A stretch of 6,901 nt of DNA, from NCBI GenBank assembly GCA_030606095.1, contig JAUWHC010000137.1, positions 1-6,901 of the forward strand, in the 5' to 3' direction. Below the pieces are notes generated by a model. It made no database searches. It was given only the letters and a program-made list of their open reading frames with translations, and was not told the origin of the DNA. The number at the start of each line of letters is the position of its first letter. The first letter of the stretch is position 1. The stretch comes from Promethearchaeota archaeon (lineage in GTDB: Archaea > Asgardarchaeota > Lokiarchaeia > Sigyniarchaeales > SOKP01). The position numbers and the translations under genes are program-made. Shown one piece after another: positions 1 to 5,126 of the stretch.

Positions 1-2
1 AA

Positions 3-122
3 GCGAGGATCGTTAATTCAATCGGGCTTCCAGACGATTTTTTTAAAAACTACTTAAAAATGTGGAAGTATAACTATCTTTTTAAAGACAAATTCGATCC
101 CCATAGTCATTGCATCCTCTAA
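3..122 (+). CDS. C-terminal end of an unknown protein (partial, runs off the window)
   Basis: The third forward frame is open from the first base of the window to a TAA at 120-122, giving 39 residues that end in DPHSHCIL. The peptide is rich in aromatic and basic residues (DDFFKNYLKMWKYNYLFKDKF), which looks like real protein rather than random AT-rich translation, and the other two forward frames stop early. The start lies left of the window. I do not recognise the family, and there is too little to assign a function. The next gene starts about 130 bases downstream with its own TATA-like tract, so the two are probably not co-transcribed. Confidence 0.45.
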   Translation, partial: ARIVNSIGLPDDFFKNYLKMWKYNYLFKDKFDPHSHCIL

Positions 123-253
123 TTCTAATTAAGGAAATTTCATATACTACACAGAAGTTATTTTGATATTATACTAATTTTAATTTAGATTATTGTTTCA
201 TTTGCTATAGCCTATAGTTATTAATAATTTAAGATTGAAGAGATCTCGAACTT

Positions 254-652
254 ATGTCAGAATTTTTGCTCGATTTTTTTGTTCTCGCTGAAGGAGGAAA
301 AGTGATATTTAGTCATGCTTCTCTGCTAAAATGCGATGAACAATTATTAGGTGCATATTTTCATGCAATAAATGCGATTTATAAGATTTGTTTTCAAAGA
401 GACTTACAGAAAGTATCAATGAACCAATATCGTTTGCATTTTAAGAAAATTGAACCATTTTTCTTTATTGGTATGTCCTCAGTTAACATTGGATACAAAT
501 CTGCTAACAATAATTTTGAATATTTAGCTCACCTTTTTTACGATAAGTTCCAGCACAATTTGCCGCAGTATTGGCAAAGCGACGTAAAATTGTTTCATTG
601 CTTTAGTTCTGAAGTAGATAAAAAATTAAAAGAAGTTATCATAGAAGGATAA
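254..652 (+). CDS. Small longin-like domain protein (132 aa)
   Basis: A complete single-domain protein with no signal peptide or membrane segment. The opening strand (LLDFFVLAEGGKVIFSHA), then an acidic residue pair and a long helix (DEQLLGAYFHAINAIYKICF), then strand pairs (MNQYRLHFKK, PFFFIGMSS) and a final amphipathic helix follow the strand-strand-helix-strand layout of longin/roadblock-like folds. Asgard archaea carry many short proteins of this type, thought to act with their small GTPases or on membranes; that link is inferred by resemblance and was not computed. The ATG has no Shine-Dalgarno sequence, and an AT-rich TTTAAG element lies about 20-26 bases upstream, so the message could be leaderless. 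No GTPase gene is adjacent. Alternatives are a roadblock/LC7 protein or an unrelated alpha-beta protein. Confidence 0.8.
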   Translation: MSEFLLDFFVLAEGGKVIFSHASLLKCDEQLLGAYFHAINAIYKICFQRDLQKVSMNQYRLHFKKIEPFFFIGMSSVNIGYKSANNNFEYLAHLFYDKFQHNLPQYWQSDVKLFHCFSSEVDKKLKEVIIEG

Positions 653-778
653 AATCAAGCTTAATAATCTCACATATCAACTCTATGCCAAGTGGAATCC
701 ATACAAGAATATGAAAGAATCAAATATGTAATTTAGTTATTATCATAAATCATTTATAGTAATAATTCCATTTGTATA

Positions 779-1024
779 ATGATGACAACACCAAAAGAAA
801 AAGAAGTTAAAAAGGAAGACAAAATATCTGGAGAAAACCTTTTTTTTGATGATTCTGAAGAGATCATTTTAACTGAGCAAGAAGTACAAGATCTCGAAAA
901 AAAGCTTGAAAATAGAGAAATTGATGATAGAACTCGTTCTTTTTTTAAGTCTTCTCACCAATTTTATAAAAGATTGGAAGAGAAGGAATATAAAATATCG
1001 TTAGAAGAAATTGAGAAATCATAA
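779..1024 (+). CDS. Small acidic, highly charged protein, possibly an orphan antitoxin (81 aa)
   Basis: A small soluble protein made mostly of Glu, Lys and Asp, with no hydrophobic segment. The first 20 residues are lysine/glutamate-rich and probably disordered. A hydrophobic-patterned middle (EEIILTEQEVQDLEKKLEN) and a C-terminal helix (FYKRLEEKEYKISLEEIEKS) would suit a partner-binding antitoxin tail. Size, charge and the nearby toxin-antitoxin modules make an antitoxin plausible, but no toxin lies directly downstream: what follows is a broken alpha/beta-hydrolase frame. I do not recognise the family. The first two codons are ATG ATG, so the start could be either 779 or 782; TATA-like AT tracts precede both. 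Confidence 0.6.
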   Translation: MMTTPKEKEVKKEDKISGENLFFDDSEEIILTEQEVQDLEKKLENREIDDRTRSFFKSSHQFYKRLEEKEYKISLEEIEKS

Positions 1025-1090
1025 AAGGGATTTTTCAATTGACTGATTTATTTTTAAATAGGTAGCTTTTAACAAATTTAATAACTATAA

Positions 1091-1495
1091 ATTCAATATA
1101 TTTATGAATTTCCTAAAAAAGATTTCCTAAAAACAGATCATCAAGCAGCAATGGAAGCTTTTATTGAATCAGTTTTACCAGAACAAAATATTGAGCATAA
1201 GAAACGATGGGCGGTAAATATATGTATGCGATCTGATGTTGAAATAGTCATTAGAGTTCTTGAATTAGCTAGAGATGGAGAATCTGACTATCCTCTACAT
1301 GAAATTAAGATTCCAACTCTAATTGTCTATGGAGACAAAGATGGGGAAAATATAATAGAAAACTGCTATTATCTAGAAAGAACTCTACCGAATGCAGAAT
1401 TGGTGGTGATTAAGGGCGCAGGACATGTTCCAATATTTACCCGAACTCGTGAAGTTGTAGATGCTATTGAAAAGTGGTTCTTCAATAGAAAATAA
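1091..1495 (+). pseudogene. C-terminal half of an alpha/beta-hydrolase (5'-truncated)
   Basis: The protein has the C-terminal half of an alpha/beta-hydrolase: a cap-like helical stretch, the strand IPTLIVYG followed by DKDG (acid-loop Asp) and the terminal GAGHVP motif carrying the catalytic His, then a closing amphipathic helix (VVDAIEKWFF). The first ATG is at 1151, giving 114 aa with the loop Asp at residue 64 and His at 92. The coding-like frame continues upstream for 20 codons to 1091, directly after a TAA, without a convincing start. The usual family length is about 250-300 aa; the oxyanion region and the G-x-S-x-G nucleophile elbow are absent from this frame, and I do not find them upstream. 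It therefore cannot be a working hydrolase alone. Most likely it is the relic of a deletion or recombination event. Confidence 0.75.
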
Positions 1496-1591
1496 ATTAG
1501 TAAACTTCGCTGTGTTTAATTTTTATGGATTCATGGGGGAGTTGACTTAAATGTCCCGCATACTCTAACTTCCGAGAAAAATATTACTCCT

Positions 1592-1876
1592 TTAAAGTCT
1601 TAATTGCCGAGAACAATGTACGACAATCATTATAATGATTTTATCTTCCTCACTATTATATTTATAAAGGATTCTATAGTTATGATAAATAATTTGACGA
1701 TATATCTCATTTTCTGAGTAAATCTTTCCCATCTCTGGGAATATTTTTAAATCCTCAATACGATTAAGAAGACCTTCAACAAAAGAATCTGCGTATTGTA
1801 AAGAAGACTTAGAGAAATAATCATATAGCTCTTTAATATCATCTATAGCGATAGGGTGGAATTAAATTTCGACCAT
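1592..1876 (-). pseudogene. ParE/RelE-family toxin with an in-frame TAA at codon 5
   Basis: Reading the minus strand from the ATG at 1876 gives MVEI, a TAA at 1862-1864, then 89 uninterrupted residues ending LRL and TAA at 1592-1594. The body is a full ParE/RelE fold: FHPIAIDDIKELYDYF (first helix), a second helix through NRIEDLKIFPEMG, then the strand series RQIIYHNYRILYKY and KIIIMIVVH, the usual core of these ribosome- or gyrase-targeting toxins. It lies 35 bases after the intact antitoxin gene at 1912-2121, the normal antitoxin-first order. No ATG, GTG or TTG follows the stop until Met49, so restart cannot give a complete toxin. Sequence-related repeats elsewhere in the window have CAA at the equivalent position, so a single C-to-T change explains the stop. 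Sequencing error is the alternative. Confidence 0.8.
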
Positions 1877-1911
1877 TTTTCAAGAGGCTTTTTTTTATTA
1901 AACCTTATTAT

Positions 1912-2121
1912 TTATATTTGTTGAATATTCTCCCCACGCCATTCTTTTACTAAATCTCTCATCTCATCTAACGTAGATGTTTTATACCCTTGCTTTAATT
2001 GATATTCTGCCTTTTCTAATTTTTGAAGAACAAAAAGTCGATACTGTAAAACCTCCAATGTAAAATCATCTGGCATACGTTCAATGAGATCGTGTAATTC
2101 TTTCTTATTAATATTACTCAT
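1912..2121 (-). CDS. Antitoxin of a ParE/RelE-type module (69 aa)
   Basis: A short, helical, charged protein with the pattern of antitoxins paired with ParE/RelE toxins: an N-terminal KKELHDLIERMPDD segment, a central helix (VLQYRLFVLQKLEKAEYQLKQGYKTST) and a C-terminal DEMRDLVKEWRGE tail of the form seen in antitoxins that wrap their toxin. It is complete, with ATG at 2121 and TAA at 1912-1914. Its cognate toxin immediately downstream carries a stop at codon 5, so this antitoxin may now be an orphan. A decayed paralogue lies at 2791-2964 with a 50-base identical stretch. Upstream, the minus strand carries TATA-like tracts (TATAATAG near 2131-2138 and TATTTAAG near 2155-2162). The exact antitoxin family is not certain. 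Confidence 0.8.
   Translation of the reverse strand: MSNINKKELHDLIERMPDDFTLEVLQYRLFVLQKLEKAEYQLKQGYKTSTLDEMRDLVKEWRGENIQQI
1929..2066. repeat. Direct repeat, copy 1 (inside the intact antitoxin gene)
   Basis: This stretch matches 2823-2960 at a constant offset of 894 bases without gaps. Bases 1988-2037 are identical to 2882-2931 over 50 positions, with scattered mismatches on either side. It is coding sequence of the antitoxin, so the repeat marks a gene duplication rather than an independent element. Confidence 0.9.
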
Positions 2122-2283
2122 AATCAGCCACTATTATAAAACTAGTTATTTATTCTTAAATATTTATTGACTTCAAGATTGTTTTTTGAACTTTAAAGAT
2201 TTATTTAACTAAAAGCTATAATAGTATTTATTTAATAAAGAGAACATAAGTCTTGACAAAATAAAAACAAACCATTCCGAAAA

Positions 2284-2290
2284 TTATATT
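2284..2290 (+). promoter_or_regulatory. TATA-like element for hicBA
   Basis: TTATATT is centred about 29 bases before the hicB ATG at 2316, a spacing that fits an archaeal promoter giving a leaderless transcript. There is no Shine-Dalgarno sequence before hicB. The surrounding DNA is very AT-rich, so the match is weak evidence by itself. Confidence 0.35.
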
Positions 2291-2315
2291 ATTATGATAA
2301 AACATTATTAGTTCA

Positions 2316-2522
2316 ATGAATGAAATAATATTTCTTATTGAAGAATCATTGGAAGGCGGTTATGAAGCTAGAGCGCTAGAAGCCTCTATTCATACTGAAG
2401 CTGATAATATGTCCGAACTAAAAAAATCAATTCGAGATGCTGTTAAATGCCATTTCGATGAGAATGAAATACCTCGAATTATCAGATTACATTTCGTAAA
2501 AGAAGAGGTCATAACTATATGA
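2316..2522 (+). CDS. hicB: HicB-like antitoxin, short form (68 aa)
   Basis: A small protein with the partial RNase-H-like HicB fold: first strand EIIFLIEESLEGGYEARAL, the strand-turn ASIHTEADN, then the helix MSELKKSIRDAVKCHF and a final strand IIRLHFVKEEVI. This short form lacks the C-terminal DNA-binding domain found in longer HicB proteins; it is the version often misnamed 2-oxoisovalerate dehydrogenase subunit in databases. HicB neutralises HicA by covering its catalytic histidine. The stop overlaps the start of the next gene in ATGA at 2519-2522, typical of translationally coupled toxin-antitoxin pairs. The partner hicA is interrupted by a stop, so this antitoxin may have no target encoded here. 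The start at 2316 is favoured by the TATA-like spacing. Confidence 0.85.
   Translation: MNEIIFLIEESLEGGYEARALEASIHTEADNMSELKKSIRDAVKCHFDENEIPRIIRLHFVKEEVITI
2505..2509 (+). promoter_or_regulatory. Shine-Dalgarno sequence for hicA inside hicB
   Basis: GAGGT lies nine bases before the hicA ATG at 2519 and matches the archaeal anti-Shine-Dalgarno. It supports 2519 as the start of the toxin frame and coupled translation with hicB. Confidence 0.55.
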
Positions 2523-2761
2523 AAATCCCCCGTGATGTTAGCGGGGCGAAATTATCCAAGTTATTGAAGAAATTTGGCTTTGAAATAACAAGACAGACTG
2601 GAAGCCATATGTGATTGACATCTACGATAAGTGGGGAATTCCACATAACTATTCCTAAGCATAAAAGTTTAAAAATCGGAACGTTAAATAATATCTTATC
2701 GGACATAGCAGATTATCTTGATATTAATAAAGAAGAACTCATATTAGAGTTATTTGGATAA
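2519..2761 (+). pseudogene. hicA: HicA-family toxin with in-frame TGA at codon 32
   Basis: The frame from ATG 2519 reads MKIPRDVSGAKLSKLLKKFG, then EITRQTGSHM, a TGA at 2612-2614, and 48 more residues (LTSTISGEFHITIPKHK, then LKIGTLNNILSDIADYL) to TAA at 2759-2761. Without the stop this is a textbook full-length HicA mRNA interferase of about 80 residues: dsRBD-like fold, the GSH motif with catalytic His30, and the HITIPKH and LKIGTLNNIL blocks. The stop falls two codons after the catalytic His, in a position normally occupied by an ordinary residue, often Arg. Truncation at 31 residues would remove most of the fold. TGA ends both hicB and the antitoxin at 3214, so it is a normal stop here. 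Sequencing error is possible. Confidence 0.88.
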
Positions 2762-2790
2762 TATATCATTTTTCATGAGAACATTTTTAA

Positions 2791-2964
2791 TTAAATCGTA
2801 TTTTCTTTTATTATTTGATCCTTCTCCCCACGCCATTTTTTAACTAATTCTCTAGTCTTATCTAGAGTAGAAGTTTTACATCCTTGCTTTAATTGATATT
2901 CTGCCTTTTCTAATTTTTGAAGAACAAAAAGACGATACTATAAATCCTCTAATCAAAAATCAAA
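2791..2964 (-). pseudogene. Decayed paralogue of the 1912-2121 antitoxin
   Basis: On the minus strand the frame reads FDF, stop, LEDL, stop, YRLFVLQKLEKAEYQLKQG, then CKTSTLDKTRELVKKWRGE and a short new tail to TAA at 2791-2793. This is colinear with the intact antitoxin (DDFTLEVLQYRLFVLQ onward). Two stops interrupt it: TAG at 2938-2940 where the intact gene has CAG, and TGA at 2953-2955 where it has ACA. The N-terminal 20 or so residues are degraded or frameshifted; a leucine/lysine-rich stretch in another frame just upstream may be their relic. No toxin frame follows it: the downstream neighbour is the 3' end of hicA, running convergently. It is a dead duplicate. Confidence 0.85.
2823..2960. 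repeat. Direct repeat, copy 2 (decayed antitoxin)
   Basis: Second copy of the 1929-2066 repeat, gapless at an offset of 894 bases, with 2882-2931 identical to 1988-2037. The interval between the copies holds the hicBA pair, so recombination between the copies would delete hicBA. Confidence 0.9.
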
Positions 2965-3116
2965 AAATTTTTAATCATCTTTTTACGACTTTCTAATAAT
3001 TTAATTAAATTCCCTCTACTTGTAATTTACTATATTTTAATATAAAGGTCAAATAAATGGTGCTTTATAACTCTAGAAAGTTTTTCGAGATTTACATACC
3101 GTAAGGCGTCATTTTG

Positions 3117-3138
3117 ATGGATTTGGGATGGAATTGAA
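3117..3138. repeat. 22-bp repeat, copy 1, upstream of the intact toxin-antitoxin pair
   Basis: The plus strand reads ATGGATTTGGGAT, G, GAATTGAA; the copy at 3778-3799 differs only at position 3130 (A instead of G). The two copies are direct repeats enclosing the antitoxin/toxin pair at 3214-3758. Copy 1 is followed by an imperfect inverted repeat (TTGAAT at 3134-3139, then ATTCAA nine bases later). The reverse complement encodes QFHPKSI in one frame, like the start of ParE/RelE toxins. Confidence 0.8.
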
Positions 3139-3213
3139 TTTGGAAACTATTCAAATTAGTCCCCAAAACATTTATTTTTTCGAACTTTATTTGTATTATA
3201 GAACTAAAAAAAT

Positions 3214-3462
3214 ATGATGTATAATAAAATGACATCAAACATTAGCGAAATTGGAAAAAAAGCATTAGAACTTTCCGTTCGTGATCGTGCATTATTAATT
3301 CGGCAATTATTAGAAAGCTTAGAAGGCGGAGATGAAGAAGAAAACGCCGAAGAATTATGGATCGATGAGGCTAAACGCAGATATGATCGATATAAACAAG
3401 GTAAAACATCAGAAAAACCCGCAAATCAGGTTTTAGAAAATGCAAAAACCAATTTGAAATGA
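3214..3462 (+). CDS. Antitoxin of a RelE/ParE module, PF09720-like (82 aa)
   Basis: Resembles the putative addiction-module component family (PF09720/TIGR02574). An N-terminal helix has the family's ALELSVRDRALLIRQLLESL pattern, followed by an acidic linker (GGDEEENAE), a central helix with the conserved Trp (ELWIDEAKRRYDRYKQGKT), and a C-terminal tail likely to bind the toxin. It would neutralise the toxin encoded next and repress its own operon. The stop overlaps the toxin start in ATGA at 3459-3462. Three in-frame ATGs are available (3214, 3217 and 3229); family members usually begin just before the first helix, so 3229 (MTSNISEIG) is a good alternative start. A TATA-like tract lies near 3187-3200. 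The flanking 22-bp repeats suggest it arrived or survived as a unit with its toxin. Confidence 0.9.
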   Translation: MMYNKMTSNISEIGKKALELSVRDRALLIRQLLESLEGGDEEENAEELWIDEAKRRYDRYKQGKTSEKPANQVLENAKTNLK

Positions 3463-3758
3463 GAACAATCACTTTTTTGTTAGAAGCTGAAGAAGAAATG
3501 AATTCTTCTGCCCAATATTACAATCAACAATCTTCAAGATTAGGGGTCGATTTTTTAGAAGAAATCGAAAAATCTCTTCAAATTATTGAAAAAGGTCCAG
3601 AAAGATGGCCTTATTATGAAGAGATCATACATAAATATAATACACGACGATTTCCTTTTTCTCTATATTATGTTTTTGAAAAGGAATTGGATAAAATAAT
3701 AATTATTGCTATTGCACATCAGAAAAGGAAACCTGGTTATTGGAAACAGAGAATTTAA
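3459..3758 (+). CDS. RelE/ParE-family toxin (99 aa)
   Basis: A complete RelE/ParE-superfamily toxin of typical length. It has a short first strand (RTITFLLEAEEEM), two antiparallel helices (EMNSSAQYYNQQSSRLGVDF and LEEIEKSLQIIEKGPERWP), then the strand series TRRFPFSLYYVFE and KIIIIAIAHQKRKPGYW, with the conserved Arg before FPF and the terminal HQKR-x-P-x-YW signature. Members act on ribosome-bound mRNA (RelE) or on gyrase (ParE); sequence alone does not separate these here. It is translationally coupled to the preceding antitoxin through ATGA. It is the only toxin in the window without a stop or truncation, so this pair is probably functional. Its 3' end faces the convergent TFB-like gene, with a repeat copy in between. 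Confidence 0.92.
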   Translation: MRTITFLLEAEEEMNSSAQYYNQQSSRLGVDFLEEIEKSLQIIEKGPERWPYYEEIIHKYNTRRFPFSLYYVFEKELDKIIIIAIAHQKRKPGYWKQRI

Positions 3759-3777
3759 TTTAAATTATCTGATTCTA

Positions 3778-3799
3778 ATGGATTTGGGATAGAATTGAA
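3778..3799. repeat. 22-bp repeat, copy 2, downstream of the intact toxin-antitoxin pair
   Basis: Same 22 bases as 3117-3138 with one difference (A at 3791). It starts 20 bases after the toxin stop. The last six bases form a perfect inverted repeat with TTCAAT at 3804-3809. On the minus strand one frame reads VQFYPKSI, again resembling the first strand of a ParE/RelE toxin. Confidence 0.8.
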
Positions 3800-3809
3800 C
3801 CCCTTCAAT
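3794..3809. terminator. Small inverted repeat between convergent genes
   Basis: ATTGAA, CCCC, TTCAAT forms a six-base-pair stem with a four-base loop between the convergent toxin and TFB-like genes. It could help end transcripts from either side, but archaeal termination depends mainly on T-tracts, so the role is speculative. Confidence 0.25.
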
Positions 3810-3817
3810 CCTTGTCT

Positions 3818-4423
3818 TTAACATATTTTACCCTTTTTATTAATCCCCAATATATTCCGGGCTCTATGAAACGCATACGCAGAACATGAGCATACAGCTC
3901 TCAAATTTTTTTGCAAAATAAATTGATCATTAACTAGACTTGTATCATTGCGATCAGTAACAAAAATAACCAAGGCAAGTTGAGTTGTAATCCGGGGCCA
4001 AAAATAATTTCGCGTTAAAAGCATATGAAGAAGCTCTAAATTCTTTCTTGCCCGATTATAATCGAATACGGGGGCGATCTTATAAGTTTTGTGGAGGTAC
4101 ACTCGTACTTTTCGATAAAGGCGCTTTCTCTCGGGAATCCACGTGATGTGTCCAGAACGCAACACTTCACTGAAAGCTTTTACTTCTTTTAGAAATTTGT
4201 TCATAATGTCTATAACGAGAATCTCAGGCACATGCGTCTGTCCCACGATATTTTTGACAAGAAAGTGACTTAGCTCTATAACGCTGTTATCGCCGTTAGT
4301 AAGGCTCTCGCACCGGAAAAAATGATCTAACACCCTTTTCTTAACTAAAAAACGCTTAGAAAATTCGTTCAGTATTTCTAATTTTTTCACCAAGAATACC
4401 GATTCACTCGTATTTCCAACCAT
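3818..4423 (-). CDS. TFB-like (TFIIB cyclin-repeat) protein, divergent (201 aa)
   Basis: A basic, mostly helical protein. Residues 145-195 (ITTQLALVIFVTD, a linker, then NLRAVCSCSAYAFHRARNIL) resemble the last helices of a TFB/TFIIB cyclin repeat, where a small-residue helix is followed by a helix-turn-helix that contacts promoter DNA. The preceding FDYNRARKNLELLHMLLTR would supply earlier helices of the repeat. The N-terminal 100 residues are helical but match nothing I recognise. The N-terminal zinc ribbon that recruits RNA polymerase is absent, and at 201 aa it is shorter than the usual TFB of about 300. It may be a specialised or degenerate initiation factor, or an unrelated helical DNA-binding protein. 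A TATA-like element 25 bases before the ATG suggests its own leaderless promoter. The CDS is secure; the family is tentative. Confidence 0.85.
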   Translation of the reverse strand: MVGNTSESVFLVKKLEILNEFSKRFLVKKRVLDHFFRCESLTNGDNSVIELSHFLVKNIVGQTHVPEILVIDIMNKFLKEVKAFSEVLRSGHITWIPERKRLYRKVRVYLHKTYKIAPVFDYNRARKNLELLHMLLTRNYFWPRITTQLALVIFVTDRNDTSLVNDQFILQKNLRAVCSCSAYAFHRARNILGINKKGKIC

Positions 4424-4443
4424 TGTTTATTCAATGTCGTAGA

Positions 4444-4451
4444 CTTTAAAA
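4444..4451 (-). promoter_or_regulatory. TATA-like element for the TFB-like gene
   Basis: On the minus strand TTTTAAAG is centred about 25 bases before the ATG at 4423, the spacing of a leaderless archaeal promoter. A second candidate, TTTATAAG at 4488-4495, lies about 65 bases upstream and would give a leadered transcript. Both sit in AT-rich DNA. Confidence 0.4.
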
Positions 4452-4499
4452 TCATTAAAAAAAATTAAACTCAAACTACAGCAATTACTTATAAAGAAA

Positions 4500-4543
4500 A
4501 ATTATTGTGAAAAATTAGGGCTTAAAAAATACAAATAATTTTT
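4500..4543 (-). terminator. T-rich terminator region after the Zn-ribbon/winged-helix gene
   Basis: Directly after the TAG at 4544-4546 the minus strand carries several T-runs (ATTTTTTAAG, then AATTTTTCAC, then AATTTTTC). Oligo-T tracts without a strong hairpin are typical archaeal terminators. Confidence 0.35.
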
Positions 4544-5035
4544 CTACTTTTTAGACGCTTTATTTTTTTGTTCTAATAAGTACTCAAGCTGAGCGTCCTT
4601 TACGTAAGCCTTCCAATCTTTTTCCTTCATATGAACAAGGTGGAATAACTCGTCTAAGCTATCGTCGCTTTTGTTTAGCCCTTTATCAGAAATGGAATAA
4701 CTTTTTCTACCGCGCTCGTCGAAATCCACGAGTACATCTTCTTTTAATATTAATTCATCGAGGTCCTCGTATAATTTCAATTGATCTATGCCTTCTTCTA
4801 ACTTTTCTGGATGCAATAGAGATACTTTAGCTTGCCCATTGGTCCGTATGTAATTAACGAGATCTAATGTATATGTAAAACCCTTCTCTAGAGCCTCTCC
4901 CATGATTTTAAAATACTTTATTTCGCAAAACATACATATGAAAAAGTTGTTGTTCTTTTTGAGCTTCTCGTACCTTTCCTTCTCTAGCGGAAACTTGCTT
5001 TTACATTCGTCGCAAGTGCCCATGACGTACGGCAA
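4544..5035 (-). CDS. Zinc-ribbon plus winged-helix protein, putative transcription regulator (163 aa)
   Basis: The N-terminus carries two CxxC knuckles (C8/C11 and C34/C37, 22 residues apart), consistent with one structural zinc. Residues 45-120 have the layout of a winged helix: helix GFTYTLDLVNYIRTNG, helices through LEEGIDQLKLYEDLDELILK, and a wing VLVDFDERGRKSYSISDKG. The remainder is a charged helical tail. A role as a DNA-binding regulator is inferred from this architecture. The longest frame starts with TTG at 5035; an ATG four codons later (5023), giving MGTCDEC, is the more natural start and would make it 159 aa with both knuckles intact. Its neighbours on the same strand are the FEN1-like nuclease upstream and the TFB-like protein downstream, separated by 91 and 120 bases, so each may have its own promoter. 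The stop is TAG. Confidence 0.88.
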   Translation of the reverse strand: MPYVMGTCDECKSKFPLEKERYEKLKKNNNFFICMFCEIKYFKIMGEALEKGFTYTLDLVNYIRTNGQAKVSLLHPEKLEEGIDQLKLYEDLDELILKEDVLVDFDERGRKSYSISDKGLNKSDDSLDELFHLVHMKEKDWKAYVKDAQLEYLLEQKNKASKK

Positions 5036-5126
5036 TTTAGAACCTTATTTTTATTATTATTCTTATTCATACACTTATACTTAAATTTTCCTAAGAATTA
5101 ATCGTATATAAAAATTGTCTAAACGG

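Noticed and set aside
292..305. Internal Shine-Dalgarno GGAGG followed by GTG inside the longin-like gene as the true start
   Set aside because: The spacing of four bases is too short, and starting there would remove the first strand of the domain.
2612..2614. Recoding of TGA as a sense codon to rescue hicA
   Set aside because: TGA ends hicB and the antitoxin at 3214 within ATGA overlaps, so it is an ordinary stop here. No recoding structure is evident.
3032..3143. Minus-strand open stretch of about 36 codons through repeat copy 1
   Set aside because: It has no start and no recognisable family, and it begins and ends at stops within AT-rich DNA; too weak to call.
3778..3830. A tRNA 3' end or att site, since the minus strand has GGGGTTCAATTC resembling a T-arm
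   Set aside because: The five-base T-stem does not pair properly, there is no anticodon arm or D-arm upstream, and the TFB-like gene ends there.
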